64,000 nucleotides of DNA, from positions 248,001-312,000 of the forward strand of contig VWZP01006706.1 in the NCBI GenBank assembly GCA_013396995.1. Reading direction: 5' to 3'. Made by a program: the position numbers and the translations under genes. Shown here in pieces: positions 51,021 through 63,646 of this stretch. Each line of letters opens with the position of its first letter. Position 1 is the first letter of the stretch. This stretch comes from Dicaeum eximium (Eukaryota > Chordata > Aves > Passeriformes > Dicaeidae). Under the pieces are notes generated by a model, which worked only from the letters and a program-made list of their open reading frames with translations, did not search any database and was not told where the DNA came from.

Positions 51021-52395
51021 TGGGAGCTGCATTTCAGAACACTTAACACTCAAGGACCCAGTTGGCAACCCCAAAATTATCACCTTCATATGCATAATTG
51101 TATTGTGATGAATGTTCTAATGAACTAAATGTTCTGTATAACACAAAGGCTGTTGATGTTGACTGACACATTCTTATAATTAGGATATATCACTGAGTAG
51201 AAATTTTTTCTTGTCCAGGTTTGAAATACAGAGTATTACAGTTCTGTCTTTTTTAAAATTCCCAGTGCCTACTGAAGAGCTATTACCTATGCTCATAAAG
51301 CGTAGAAAAAAGTTAACCCTAAGTGCTGGTTTATTATCCTGTTAGCTACATTTAGTTTCTTTTTTTCCTGAAGTCTCTTTAATATGCGTAATACCTGTGC
51401 TAAAGAGATAACTGTGTCTAGAAATACTGAAAAACAGCCTCTAAATCTGTAATAATTAACTTGCTACCGGGTTTTGTCTTAAAATACGTTTGCTTATTTA
51501 GCACACATAGCTTAAGTGTCAGAGTTTAAGTACCTGATAGAGACAAATATTAAGTGAAGTACACTTGCTCAGAAGATAATTTTATTTAGCATCTTCAAGC
51601 AGGGCATAATTAAGTTACTCTGTCAGAGAAAATGATGAAGGCTTGAATAAGTAACAGCTGGTTACCCCAATGGCTGTACAACTGAAGGGCAGCCTTTGGC
51701 AGGAAAAGCTGTGCAAACACAATCAATACATTATGCTAATGGGAACAATGTAATGAGCAAGGAAGCAGCTAAAACAGAATGACAAAAAGAAAAACAAACA
51801 ATCCAACATGTCCCTGCAGCCCTTAGCAAGCATTTCAATTGCAATTTGTGAACAGAAATCTTACAACAGTTGTACTCAAGTACTAGTCTTATTCTAGAAA
51901 TGTTTGCTGTGTTCATTCCATATGTCAGAATAAATTTAATGGCAACCAGATGAATCCACTGATGGCTCCTTCCTTGGTTTCAAAGAATTTACACCGAATT
52001 ACTCCAAGTGATGAATTGATCAAAAGTTCTAAACTAATAAAAATATTTTTTCATTAATTTTGTGTCTAGCATTTTAACAAAAAACAAATAAACTAAATTG
52101 CAGTATAAAATAGACTTAAAAATCTCCATATTATAAAACTATTTCCTTTCTGTTGCTACTAATCTCTAAAAGTCTCACTTGAGTATTTAATTGCCTTGGT
52201 GTCACTCTGATTTATTTTGTTCTGTAATTGATTGTGACATTATTTCAGTACAGATTTTCTGTTAGATTTATTCACTGCAGAAGACCCTTGCAAATTCCCT
52301 AACACACTCTGGAGCAGAAAAAAGCCCATCCACTAACCTGAAGTGGATTTGAGAAGCAGGCACCAGGTTCTTAGATTCAGTGCAGAGGGTAGATA

Positions 52396-52544
52396 TGTTG
52401 CATGCTAAACACGGTATGTTCTGTGCTACAACTAACCCACAGTCCTTTCAAAATCCACTGTAAAATACTTTAAAATAAGTGTTTTCAAAATAGACTTTTG
52501 GATGAACCTGTGTTGCATGCTAAACATGATTTGTTCTGTGCTAC
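52396..52544. repeat. 34-base direct repeat, 115 bases apart
   Basis: The block at 52396-52429 (starting TGTTGCATGCTAAACA) recurs at 52511-52544 with three mismatches. Confidence 0.9.
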
Positions 52545-52820
52545 TCTGCTTTAAATGTCTTCTTTGTCTACCTGGAGGATTCTTAAGGCAAAGCAGAATT
52601 CTGCTGACTCCCACAGAAATGATCAATATACTCTTAGAGGACAATCTCTGTGCTATCTCAGAAGAGGATATCAGGAGAACAACAAGGTAGAGCAGTGATG
52701 ACATATATACCTTTCCCCCCCATCCCTCTGCCCTGCCCATGCAAGCTATCCTTCTAACTTTCACCTTCTTTTTGCTATTTGTATGTTCAGGAGAAATTGA
52801 ATATAGTTTTGTTGGTTCGA

Positions 52821-52945
52821 TTTGTTGGGGTTTTTTGGTTTGTTTGTTGTTGTTGTTGTTGGTTTCTTTTTGTTTCTTTGGTTGGTTGGTTTGGTGGTGT
52901 TTTTTTGGGGGGTTTTATGGGGGGTTGTTTTGTTTTGTTTTGCTT
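52821..52945 (+). repeat. GT-only tract with G runs
   Basis: About 125 bases almost without A or C on the plus strand: GGGG, then (GTT)n, GGTTGGTTGG, GGGGGG twice and finally (GTTTT)n. The complementary strand, which is the GRM8 sense strand, is correspondingly CA-rich. Confidence 0.9.
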
Positions 52946-54061
52946 TCTTATTTAACTGCAACCTTCTCTGGTGAGGTTTCAATTAGTTTATCCTAGATAA
53001 TAAAAGAGTGAATACAGTGTAGTCCTTTCACAATTCTTATATGTTATTATTATTTACATATTTGAATCCTCATCAGCTACAATCTCAGTTATCTATTACA
53101 ATAGGTAATACTGCATAACAGGTACAATAGGTAATTAAAATACATAATGCTGCATACTAGATTCAGCTTTAGAATATCTCTGATGTCAGCATCCAACATT
53201 TGCTTTTCCTCTGTCATTCCTACCTGTCAAGAATATTAACCCTGAAATAAAAACCCTAACCCATTTTAACTTTTCTGGGACCAATGCCAGAAGATAGAAG
53301 CTTACATCGATAAGGTATGTAGCAGTAAATGTGTATAAATTGCACTGCAGAACCAACAAGGTGGGCTTGTGACTGATTCACAGCTGACTCTGGTATGCCT
53401 TGGCTGTAGTATACTCAGGGGAAATATTAGTGACCCAACATTTATGTTACTCTCACAAATGCAGTTAATCATACAAGGTGAATCTGGCACACCGGGATGT
53501 TCAGACACCCATCTATTGCTATGGTAACACTGTAAGAGAGGATAAGCATTTCCCTTTAGAGATCTGAAACACTTCCTGTACAGTCACTGTTATCATCTGC
53601 CACAAGACTAGGAGAGATTTGTTGTCAGCCTGAAAAGATGCTGTCTTTAAGGGGCAGAACAGACCTAGATTCAAGCAGAATGTGATTTACAGCTACCAAG
53701 AAATTTCAGTTTCCTGAAATCAGTTTCCAGCTGTTCAAATTTGAATTCTAAACATGGGAATATGTTGGCCTGAGCCAACATAAAGAAGTTGGCTCAGAAA
53801 GTTGGTGTAAAATAATCTCTTAGTTTTTTAACATATGCAATACTCTGATCTACTGTGATATATGATGGTGTCAGCATTACTGCTGGGAGAGAAATGGCTC
53901 ATCCCTTGTGTGAGACTTCTCAGTGCTAAAAAGCGGCTTTGTACCAAATCAAGACCTCAAGCTGAAAATCCATAAAACCTTACAAGAATCCAAGTCAGTT
54001 TGACTGAATAATTTGATTGCATTCTTTCAAAAAAGACTTTGTTTCAGTTATAAGTATAGTT

Positions 54062-55315
54062 AGTTGAGGGTGGAAGGGACCTTGGGTCTCTAGTCCAACA
54101 TTCTCCCCAAAGCAGGGTCAGCTGTGCAGTCAGCTGGTGTCTCAGATCTGTATCCAGTCAGGTCTCTCAAACCCCCAAGGATGAAGAGAGACTGCACAGC
54201 CTCTCTGGGCAACCTCTTGAACTTCACTGCCTTTAGAGGTAAAAACGTTTTTCCTCTTAGCCAGACAAAATAACTTTTGTTTCAATTTATGTCCATGAAC
54301 TCCTGCTCTCCTACCACCCCATTGTGAAGGGGACTGGCTCCATTCTCTCAGTGACCAAGATACAGGAACAAAGGGCTGCTGTTCAGCCTGTCCAAAACTG
54401 TCTCTGCTCCAGGCTGAACAATCCGGCTTCATCAGTCTCTCCTCACAGAGCAAGGGCTCCAGCCACCCGCAATCATGATGGTCCTTGTGCTGAACTTGCT
54501 CCAGCCTATTGCTATTAGGAGGTACTGGAAGGTCAGTATTTCAGATGTCTCTTAATGAGGACCAGGTAGAGAGAGGTAATCCTTTCCCTCAATTTACCTA
54601 TCTGCTTCTGTTAACAGAGCCCAGGAGGCTGATGGCCTTGTTTGTGACCATGTGTCTGTTAACTCATGTTTAATTTGGTGTCTGTGAGGCTTTCATGGCC
54701 TTTGCCACAGAATTTCTACCCAGACAATCAGTTTTGTAGCATTGCAAGGTCTCTAGCTTTCCACATGCCAAACTTTGCATCACGCCTTGTTAATTTTATG
54801 TGGTTTCCTGTTGGATCATTCCTCCATCCAGCCTAGGTGTCTTTGTATGACAACCCTTTCCTTTAGCAGATCAGCAATTATACCCCAATGCTTTACCGTC
54901 TACTATTTGAGCATTGGTAAAAATGATAAACAGGTCCCAGAACAGACCTCCTGTGGCCTCCAAATAGAGCATGACAGAGATCCATGACCCTCTGATCCCT
55001 TTAATCCAAACTGACTCTTACCTATCTGATGCACACCCACCAAGATTATAGCATCCTAAACTTTGGTACCAAAATATTGCAGGACACAGTGTCAAAAGTC
55101 TTGCTAAAATCAAGGTAAATGACATCCCCAGCTTTCCCCTCAGCCACAAACACCCATGTCCCATGGAAGAAGGCAATCACGTTGGTTAGGTAGGGTGACT
55201 ACTTCCAGTAAATTTCTTCTCCTGCATGAGACCAGAAATTTGTTCTGAGAGGGCTTGCTCAATGATTTTTCCAGGCACCAAAGTGAGACAAATTGGCTTC
55301 CTGATATAGTTAAAT
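54062..55315 (-). pseudogene. CR1 LINE fossil: reverse transcriptase region to 3' end
   Basis: This is a longer CR1 copy, about 1.25 kb. On the minus strand 55129-55070 reads GDVIYLDFSKTFDTVSCNIL, the reverse-transcriptase palm block (DVIYLDFSKAFDTVPHNIL in intact copies) that carries the first catalytic aspartate. Just upstream (about 55290-55210) is the PGKIIEQALSEQISGLMQEK segment. Downstream come decayed remnants and then the 3' UTR, whose complement GTTGAGGGTGGAAGGGACCT opens the element at 54063. Stops and frameshifts are common, and I could not find the YxDD block, so that part may be deleted or too decayed. Confidence 0.85.
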
Positions 55316-58300
55316 GTTTTTAGCTTTCAAAAGCGTTCTTAAAATTGCGTGCTACCTAGGTACTTATCTGAAAATGGGAAAAGTGTCACCACAAGTTAGA
55401 TAATAGTAGTAGTTATAATTAGGTGGTGCTTCACAAGTCCTGTAGTAGTAGTAATTAAGACACGTTGCTGAATTATCTGAAATACAAAAATGAGTGGTGT
55501 TACTGAACAATCTAATGACTTTATTAATACTTTTCTTTCTTTGTCTCTGTGGTACATGCTTGACATTTTGACCTTTCTTCTGTCTTCTTGAACAAATAAA
55601 GAAGACTGAGATAAGGAGCATATTTTAATTTGCTTTAATTGTATTCAATTTGTTAATTATAGATATTTAAGTGACCTAAAAACAATTATCTCCATAATTG
55701 TTAATTTAAATTAGTATTCAAAGTAAGACAATGAAATATGGTGAAACCTGTGTAAAGTATGTGGGATTCTGATCAGTTCAATTAATTATCTTTATTTTTA
55801 TGGTATATCTTAACTGAATACTTTACATAAATTAAGAGTTTCAAGTCCTCAAATAATTTTATAAACATTACTTATTAATATGAAGTCTTTTGTTCAGTAC
55901 CACATATCCGTTGCTCAAAGGCAACTCAGAGTTCAACAGATTGTATGTTTTAAGATGTTGCCAATGTTTTAAACGGAAAATCCCTTTGGTTTATATTCCT
56001 ATATATTCAGATTGTTGTTGCCCAGCTGCTGTAATGATTAAATAGGACATTCAACCTCTGGAGGATAGCCAACTCAATTAAGTGAAAAAACTAAAAGGTA
56101 CTTTTCCTTCCTCTTCTTTAAAATAAATTTTAAAAGGCATTTCTTGTTTTTTCTACTCTTAAACTATAATTAATATCTGCTATTGTATAAAAAAAATTAC
56201 AAAGAGCAGTTGCATACCAAATGGAATATGACCATGCAATTGCCAGTCACCAGATAGTGATTTTCTGTCATTAAAGAAAAAAAGAGAACCATCGCTAGAT
56301 TTGTTAGTTATGGTTCCAATGCACCTAAATATAGGGATCAACACTCTTTTTTCTTTTAAACTAATGAGATGATCAATTTGCTTTGCTTTCAGTGAACCTG
56401 ATTCAATGGACTGGAATACAGCCTGCAGCCTGCAAAATGGTGGCCAGACAAAAGAGCCAACCTTGTTGATTCCCTTAGCTGCTTTCTTGGGCTATTCTGA
56501 CTTAAAGACTTTATCTTGCCAGATCACCCATTTTCCAATGCAAAATTTAATGCCTTGCTAAACTGAAAAGCCTCTGCCACTAGCCAGTCTGCTGGGGCTG
56601 TGCTGTCAAATCCCCTCAACATATGCCAAAAAGGGATACTCTCCTGCCAGCACAGTTACATCACCTCACTGAACGACAGATGCAAAACTAACATTAGCTT
56701 TCCTCTTTTGGCATAATTACACATTGGGATTTTGCCAATGTAACTATATTAGTCAGGTTTGGTATGTGAGTGTGGGTTGGTTAACTTTATTTTCTGCTCT
56801 CCAGATATGTTGGTAAGTCTTTGTAGACATGGCCTAAGAATACAACTGTTAATGATAAAAATGGCAGCTAAAACCATCTTCCATCTATAAGGTGTTTAAC
56901 TTACTAAAATGTCCTGGAAGATTAAAAAAAGTATGCTTAAGGACCACAGACTTCTGTTTGGTTTGGGCAAAAAGAAGCAGCTCACTGGGAATGTTTCTTC
57001 TACCTGTTTCATGAGGAATGCCATGGTCTTATTCTGAAGATTTTCCTATATTGGACTATTCATAGATTTTTGTGGAGGGACAATATCCTATAATATCTTG
57101 TCAGGTGTAGCTCACACCACAGCTTGTTTATCTCTTACTTAGCTGTCAATTTAGGAGCTCCATCTCAACATAAAAGTTGGCTAAATCAACTTTTTTTTTT
57201 TTTAAATTTGTCATAGAAATAAGATAACTAGGGCTGGTCATATGTAAACTCTAAATATTTTTGATATACAACTGCATGTACTTTTCATACTTTATTCTAT
57301 CTGCCAGAACCTCACCAATCTTTATGTTAGACTCACTGATTTTATTGTATTTACTTCTATTATTGATATAAATCTGGAGAACCAACTAGTTGTTGCTGCT
57401 ATTTTATCAATGGTTAGTAAATCTGGCCTGTATTTCAGGCATCTACAATATTAATTTTCCATAAGGACTGGGGTTGTTTTTTTCATGCTTTAGAAATCAC
57501 CACGAATAGCAAACAAAGAATAAACATGGTGCAGTAAGATGTATGTAGTTATTTTATTCATTATTTAGCTTTATAACTGTATAAATAATCTAGCCTGGAG
57601 TAGGAACAGTCCAGCCAAATTTAGCAGACCATTGTTTTTATGCAGTAGTAGTTTGTGTAAATTGTATTTGTGACAGACTATTATAGTACTAGGCAATATT
57701 TTGTAAGGAAGTAACAGATGACCCATGACAACTCTAACTAAAATATATGTTTGCTGGTGTTACATAGCTAATAAGCCCATCATATTCTATCTATTAAGCT
57801 TCACTAAGAGGTAAAATAATATATAGTGCATGATATCATATCTATGAAAAGGAAAGCCCTGTTATTTACCAGCTAAATCCTCAGCCACAAGTGATCCTAG
57901 CTACTGTCTTCCTCCTGAGCCTTAGCTCAGGACACTTGCTTTGTTTCCCTGTGTCCTACCTTGTAACCTCTTCTGCTTTTGTCTCTGAAGGCATTTTTAG
58001 ATTGTTATTATCTGATGGGTTGCCTGCATCACAGGCATAGTATCCTGCCTTCACTGCCTTCCCTGATTGGATGGCCTAATTTTTGCCAACAGGAACGCTG
58101 AATGAAATTATTATTAATTCCCTGAGACTGTTCAGGTGAAGGGTAAGAGTATTTTATAATGTAAGATATAATGCAGGAGACAGGAAATATGGGAACACTT
58201 AAAAAATTTAAAATAATTTCCTGTCTTTCCCACAGCCTCTCCCCCCGCCTCTGCAACAACACTATTTTTGCTTCTTTTGGGCTGTAAATATAAACCCTAG

Positions 58301-59766
58301 AGTTTGTATTAGCTGTGTTCCTACCTTTAAAAAGTAAAAAGGAGAGTGAAATCTAAATCAGATACAATATTTAGCAAATTTTGCAGACCCTTTCTCTTGT
58401 CATTTTCTTACCAATCAGTTGCTATTTCTGCCACCATTCTCAGCCTTCCTTTGCCAGTGTTGCTGACCCTAATCACTGACAGCCCCTGGGTTTTATTCCT
58501 TGAATATTTCCAAGGCATGTTTAAAGGCTAATCAACAGTGTCCATGGGGCTTTTGCCCTCAAGTGATGAGTTCTTGCACCATAATATTGAGGAAAGAGGT
58601 GGTATACAATTTTTATCTTCACAAGTAATTTTTCTATTGCTTGTACATTCAGAAACCTTCTTTTATTTGATGTTGTGTTGCAGATATTTTCCATTAATCC
58701 ACTTTTTATCCATAATACAAAATCTACAAAAGAGCAGGAATGCTAAAGAGGGGTTGAGACCCCATTTAGTCTCCATGTATATACTCCAAGAAAAACTGCA
58801 GCTTCAGTAGTTGTAAAAGAAATGTAAGAAAATAGGGAGAATGCTTACTGAATCACAAGTCAAATTGTATAAACGGAACTATAAATATATTATTCCACAG
58901 TTTACTCAGCTCTAAACCTGACACTTAACAAGAAACGTTTAGCCACATGAGACAGGAAATTGAATCTTCTCACTTATCCACGTTCACGCTCTGTCTCTTG
59001 CATTTGATTTGTGCCAGATTAACAGAAGAGAGTGAGGGATGAGGCTAAATTGTTCCTCCCTGTGCAGAGGGAATGCAGAGACCTCCCAACAGCAAGTGGC
59101 TTTCCTCACCATATGTGCTTCTTCATCTTGGCCCAACAGGGCAGGAAAATGAATTTGAGGATTTTTAACACAACACATTATGTAAGTTTTAGCTGCAGTA
59201 CTTTGCTCCATTTTTGCTTTCAGTGCCTTATTCACACACATTTCACAGAGAGTGGCTAAGCTCAAAAATTGGAAAAGATTTAACAGTGTGGCAAGATCTA
59301 TAGAATTCAAATTAATTTGCTACATGAGGGAGAAATTCAGGTCAGTACTTTACATATAATCGTGATGTAGCTCAGTAAGCAGGGCTTTGTTTCAATAGAC
59401 ATGCAGCATACTTAGTCATCAGTTCCCAAATACTCCAAAATCAGCCTTGCAAAATGGGAGAATTTCATGAACTTGCTGAAGAGGTGAATCCAGAAAAAAA
59501 AAAATAATTCAGGGAGCCTTATCCAAACCAGCTGACAATGCCATTGCAAGGACCTAGTCAGGGGCAGACCATTCTGTTTGAAAGACTGCATCTCCACATA
59601 AGTATCACCCTCTGCAACATATTTCAGCCAATTAGTGGATTTTTTAGCAAGCATTCTGTCTGTGAAAGTTTGCAACACATGAACGAGACACTTTTGATTT
59701 TTTTTAATGATAGAGTATCATGTTTTAATCTCACTTTGACCCGCCCTAATTTCAGCATTTCAGACG

Positions 59767-59796
59767 CAGCATTTAAAATTGTTTCTTTAAATGCTG
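59767..59796. repeat. Perfect 11-base inverted repeat with 8-base loop
   Basis: CAGCATTTAAA at 59767-59777 pairs with TTTAAATGCTG at 59786-59796. Pairing does not extend well beyond the arms. Confidence 0.85.
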
Positions 59797-62700
59797 GATG
59801 TTCATGTCTACACTGTTTACACCACATTGCATGATGGGCAGTTTGAATGAAGCACAAATCAAGTCATAGTCATCCTTCTTTCTTGACTTCATAATATTGA
59901 TTATTGATGATCCCCATTACAAGGGTATATATAGCATTGATACCAAAAGGGATGAGATGAGGAAATGTCTGTAGTTTTGCTGCCAGTTGTGAAGTCAATG
60001 CAAGTCCACCAATGCCCTTAAAACTACATAATGTGCACTTGCCTTCCAGAAAAAAAACTAGAGCACTAGTCAGACACTGTGATGCATTTTACCTTTGCAT
60101 CCTGACTCAGGACAAATCAACCTGCAATAGCAGATGCTGAAGCCTGTAAACCTTACATCCGATTTCTGAGGAAACAGTCAACTCATTGCTACCATTTTTA
60201 GGAGTGTGTAAAGAAAATTTCTGAAAACAGAAAAGATCTAAGGGAATCTATAGTTTAAAATGTTGTCTATAGGTATTTTTTACATTAATACATTATCAAT
60301 ACAATTTATAAAGTAATCAGATTTTTGAAAAAGTCTTTGTTCCTAATCTATGAGCAGAGTTGATTCAGACATTTCATTTCTTCATAATAGACTTAGGGCT
60401 TTCTTCCAAAATTTAGATCATATTACATCATATGATCTTTATCACTTATAAACAACAGAAACAAAAGTACAGTTCTGTTCAGAGTAAAGGAATTTACACA
60501 TTATATTTGTGGGTTTATGCTTTAGGCTACTAGTACTTTATAAATGATCCTACAAACAATGCTTCCTTCCCCAAATAAATAATCTTTCTATGTCTACTCA
60601 TATTTTCACTTCTTTTCAGAAAAAGAAACTAAAATTCAGAGAAACAGAAGTACAAAGTAAGGCTTAACTATCTACATATGCCTACATAACTGCTAAGCTA
60701 ACTACCTACACTCCTTTAATTAGAGATTCTTAAGTTATATATGAAGATTCTGAAATTTATTATTTGTAATTCTGGAAAACACTAAAGATTTTGATGGAGC
60801 TTATTACATGACTGAAGGGAGTGTGAATATAGAAGTTTTTATTTGTACCAATTAACTGAACATTGAGATCAATTTAAATAAAGCAATAAAGAAAAAGTTT
60901 ATCTCAGAACATTCTGAATCTCAAAGTTTCAACAGAATAGTGGTGCTATGTTATCATAAAACTCTTTAAACTCTCAATCGTGGCTCTCAGTGCACTTTAA
61001 AATCACAACTGTCTCCCTTCCTCAGAGTGAAAACCTATCAAGTTAGCTGTCTCTTGAAATTTTTATTTTCCTATGAGTACCTCATGGTGAGGGTTTTCTG
61101 AAAATACCTTTGGGGGGTGAAAAGTACCCTAATTTTTATTATTTCAAAACTCTGTGACTCTGCAGCAGTCAGGCCTTTCTGAATACACAGGTAACAGAAC
61201 TGGGAGTTTACTTCCACCATCACCCTCTGACAAAAAATCATCTTCCCAGCTTTCTGCCAAAGCTTACTCATATTTCTGCCATCAGAGTTCTTCCATTATT
61301 TCATTTTCTTTTTGATTTTTGTTTTTCTTTCTTGCCACTACTAAAAAGTGAGATAACTCAGAGTGACAAACTACCAGAAGTTACAGGTTGTTAAAGGATC
61401 TGGCAATAAAAACAGGATTTTAAAGGGACAGATTATATGTATGCAAATATGATTGATGGAAACTGTGTGGAATAAACTACCAAAAAACTTATCTGATCAC
61501 AGCAAAATAATACAGAATATCAGAGACATGCAAAGACATAATAATGTGTTCTAGACGTCACATCAAATCATATGTCTCCTGATAATCAAAAAGGAAAAAA
61601 ATTGAAATATTCCTTAAAGCTAATTTTTTTTTCTGTGAAAAAATTAAACAACCACAGTAATGTTCTCTATAAAAAATAGTAGCTACAGAGCTGATGCTTA
61701 TGCTTTATGGCTTATGCAAATGTTAAAAAATTGACATAGCTAAGATATTTAGTAAAATTATTGTACAATTTAGTAAGTGTTTGCTTGCCTGAAGATCACT
61801 ATTTCCACTGAAGTCCTGTGAGTGTAAGGACTCCAATTATGATTTTTTTTTTTAAATCCCAGGTAATTACCACATATTGAACATTTTAACAGATATAGAA
61901 GGGTAGCTTCTGTGCTATTGGAACATTCATTTTTATATTTGAAAGCTTCCATACATTGCATGTTCAGAGACTCAATGTTTGATAAATACTGCGCTTGTAA
62001 ATGTAAAAAGATGACAGACAAGCCATTAGCAGGTGGACACTGACATTTCTGTGGTCATTCTAAACACAATTTCTAGTAAGAGCTGGACTTGGAACTCAGC
62101 GTATTGACTAGAAGCCTGGGGTGACTGTGCTCACATACCCTACATGTCTGCATACTCTCAAATAAATCCCAGCTTATCTGTCTGGAGAACAAATATTGCC
62201 ATAAGGAAACAGCATTATCTGGCTGCCTTACAGGGGGGTCACTGTGATCCTGTATTCCTTTATTCATTCTATCCACCAGCTCTGTACAAATACCATGCAC
62301 ATTAAGCACAGTGGGGGTTATCTCATGTACCTTTTTTTTTTAAATACTCTGCAAACTGGTTTTCCTACAGCAATTATACATTTTTAATATTTTTAAAAAA
62401 CACAGCACTGTAACAGCTACTGAGAAGAAATTAACTCTATCCTAGCTGAAAGCAAGACACAAGCCCTTTAAGAAAATAACCCCTGTGAGACAGACAAGGC
62501 CAGCAGAAAGGCCAAGTGAGGGAGGCTGACTGTCCCCATTTTACTTCCAAAGCAGTAATTAAGCAGTCTGTCCACAAGGCTCACAGCACTTTTCTGTCAG
62601 AACAGGCCCCCTGTAGATTAGGAGACTCCTCTAAAAGAAGAGATACTTTTTAAACTGTTGGTGCCACACACAATTATGTCAGATTAGGAAATTACATGAA

Positions 62701-63646
62701 CTGCATAAAACCTAAAAGCTTCCACTAGGATGAAAAGTTATGCATTATGCATTTGAAAGGTATTAAACACAGTGGTTTGCATTATCAGATGAAAGCATCT
62801 TGGAGTAATCACAAATAATTGAGCATTTGTTGTCTCCACTTAAAAAGTATACTGTTGCTATGCAAGTGGAAAATCACAGCATGATTATAGATGCATATTT
62901 TTTAATCTGCAGAGAATACAAATTTCAAACTTCAGGATAAAGACATGAAGAAATGAAGACATGATTCTATGTGAAGGAATATTTTTTATAACCACAGCTA
63001 CCTAATGGTTGTGGGCGAGATGATGGTGTTTAGTTTTACTATATTTTTTTTCTATGGAATGATTGATCAGATCTCTCACATAAAGTAGGGCTACAAAAAA
63101 AAAACAGATGGGGAACGAAAATTCAAAAGCTCATAAAAGCTTTTCAGGAGCTCATAAACACTAACAATAATGTCATATAATGGGAAACCAATAAGCAGGA
63201 AAAAATGGTGACATGAAAAACCCCCACAGTTCTATTCTACTAGAAATAGCTATTTTATTTTTAGAATTATGTACTATAAAACGAAACATACCTTATGTTT
63301 TTTAATGTTAAAGTATGTAGAAGTTACTAGAGTACATTAGAAGTATGATCCATGTGGTCAAATACTGTGACTTAAAGAGTGGCCAAAGCAAGGTGCTTTA
63401 GAGGAAGGTATAAAAGAGGCCTAGTCATAGAAAAAACTACTCTCTGAAGTCCTTATCTTCATTATTAATCACCAGAGACTACACTAAGTCCTCAAGTATG
63501 ATATTTTATCCCTTAAAATTTTTTTCTAGCACTAAAAATGATACGGTGCACTATTTTTATAATTATAATTTATTTTTAAATATCATTAGATTCTTGGTTT
63601 CTGACAGATGTGTGAAGGCTTATCTGTGTATCTGCAGAATTAATAG

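Noticed and set aside
52761..52982. Threonine/lysine-rich 73-codon minus-strand frame
   Set aside because: It is only the translation of the CA side of the GT-rich tract.
59365..59410. tRNA-like A-box word GATGTAGCTCAGTAAGCAGGGC
   Set aside because: There is no matching B-box or acceptor-stem pairing at the right distance, so it is not a tRNA gene.
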